This document shows positions 5,085 through 5,648 of a stretch of 5,648 nt of DNA, piece by piece. Below the pieces are notes generated by a model, which worked only from the letters and a program-made list of their open reading frames with translations, did not search any database and was not told the origin of the DNA. Where the stretch lies: positions 1 through 5,648 of the forward strand of contig CANRDA010000057.1 of assembly GCA_947629285.1 (NCBI GenBank). Reading direction: 5' to 3'. Origin of the DNA: an uncultured Bacilli bacterium (GTDB lineage: Bacteria; Bacillota_I; Bacilli_A; RF39; UBA660). The stretch's first letter is position 1. Each line of letters starts with the position of its first letter. Position numbers and translations under genes: made by a program.

Positions 5085-5648
5085 CTACTCTCCTCCTAAA
5101 AAGTTCTTTATTATATTTACAGTTTGTCCTATATTTTCCAAATATGCATAATGGCTACATCCCTCATATGGGATAACTGCAGAATCACTTATAAGTTTTT
5201 CAAGTTCGTAAGCCTCTTCTACCGGAACCTCATTATCCATTGTACCCCATATAATTAAAGTTGGACATTTTATTTTCTTTACATCTTCTGTTATATCTAA
5301 GTTTACATGTTCAACTAGTATCTTTCTCATAAATTCACTAGCATTCTTATAATCTCTTGAACCTATATGCTTTTTAGCAAATCCTTCTAAATTCTTTAGT
5401 ACAGGTACATTTTTTAATTTTTTTAATATTTTAGTTTTAGTACTAAGTTTTTCTACTTCTTTTTTAAATGGACTTCCAAATACAATTAGTTTACTTGTTT
5501 TATATTTACTAGCATATATTAGACTTATCTTTCCTCCAAATGAATGTCCTATCATTATTGGACTATCTACTTTAAGTTCATCAAGTAAACTTTTTATAGC
5601 ATCAGCATAATCATACATAGTCCATATATCTTTAGGCTCAGGACTATC
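5085..5648 (-). CDS. Alpha/beta-hydrolase fold protein, 5' end cut by window edge
   Basis: The frame is open to the right edge (187 codons visible). An internal ATG at 5618 is not the real start, because the ten codons before it are in frame and read DSPEPKDIW, the typical end of the GxGxS-P loop that precedes the nucleophile in these enzymes. The catalytic triad is complete: Ser in GHSFGGK (nucleophile elbow), Asp in GTMDNEVP and His in GCSHYAYLE. A variable, Lys-rich cap region lies between the elbow and the Asp. The visible part has no signal peptide or membrane segment, though the N-terminus is not seen. The fold covers esterases, lipases, thioesterases and peptidases, so the substrate cannot be named. 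Sitting first in a run with murF and ddl hints at a link with the cell envelope, but co-transcription alone does not prove it. Confidence 0.9.
   Translation of the reverse strand, partial: DSPEPKDIWTMYDYADAIKSLLDELKVDSPIMIGHSFGGKISLIYASKYKTSKLIVFGSPFKKEVEKLSTKTKILKKLKNVPVLKNLEGFAKKHIGSRDYKNASEFMRKILVEHVNLDITEDVKKIKCPTLIIWGTMDNEVPVEEAYELEKLISDSAVIPYEGCSHYAYLENIGQTVNIIKNFLGGE
5091..5097 (-). promoter_or_regulatory. RBS of murF embedded in the end of the hydrolase gene
   Basis: AGGAGGA on the minus strand lies inside the last codons of the hydrolase (encoding Leu-Gly-Gly-Glu) with 7 nt to the murF ATG. Only one base separates the hydrolase TAG from that ATG, so translation of the two genes is probably coupled. 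Confidence 0.85.

Overview
The window is very A+T-rich (roughly 70-75% A+T by eye) and has strong AGGAGG-type ribosome binding sites, TAA/TAG stops and TGG for every tryptophan. All supportable genes lie on the minus strand. This fits a low-GC, walled Firmicutes-type bacterium (Bacilli/Clostridia or an uncultured gut relative). The genus cannot be read from the sequence. The in-frame TGA in the methyltransferase gene is followed two codons later by TAA, so a TGA=Trp code would not rescue that gene.

Read in the direction of transcription (right to left), positions 5648 to 2311 are a compact cell-wall operon. It runs from an alpha/beta hydrolase (5' end outside the window) to a MurF-type ligase with a multi-pass membrane N-terminus, and then to D-alanine--D-alanine ligase (ddl). 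Gaps are 1 nt and 10 nt, and each downstream RBS sits at or in the end of the preceding gene. Ddl makes D-Ala-D-Ala and MurF adds it to UDP-MurNAc-tripeptide, so two consecutive steps are co-expressed. A small hairpin with a T-run directly after ddl probably ends the operon.

Positions 2310 to 2038 are non-coding and unusual. They hold a short, locally G+C-rich patch with a run of ten C on the plus strand (G on the transcribed strand), two TTGACA hexamers flanking that run, a LexA-box-like sequence, and a strong intrinsic terminator that ends just before the methyltransferase RBS.

Positions 2037 to 989 encode an orphan DNA cytosine-5 methyltransferase whose reading frame is broken near the end. 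Motifs I-VIII are in a 293-residue ORF, and the last conserved motifs (TPREC, QAGNSIVV) are in an overlapping 56-residue ORF in another frame. No restriction enzyme is visible. After an A+T-rich spacer, positions 714 to 1 encode the N-terminal 238 residues of a secreted protein of unknown function. The left half (methyltransferase plus secreted protein) looks like accessory content next to a housekeeping operon, but no integrase, transposase or att repeat is visible to prove an island.
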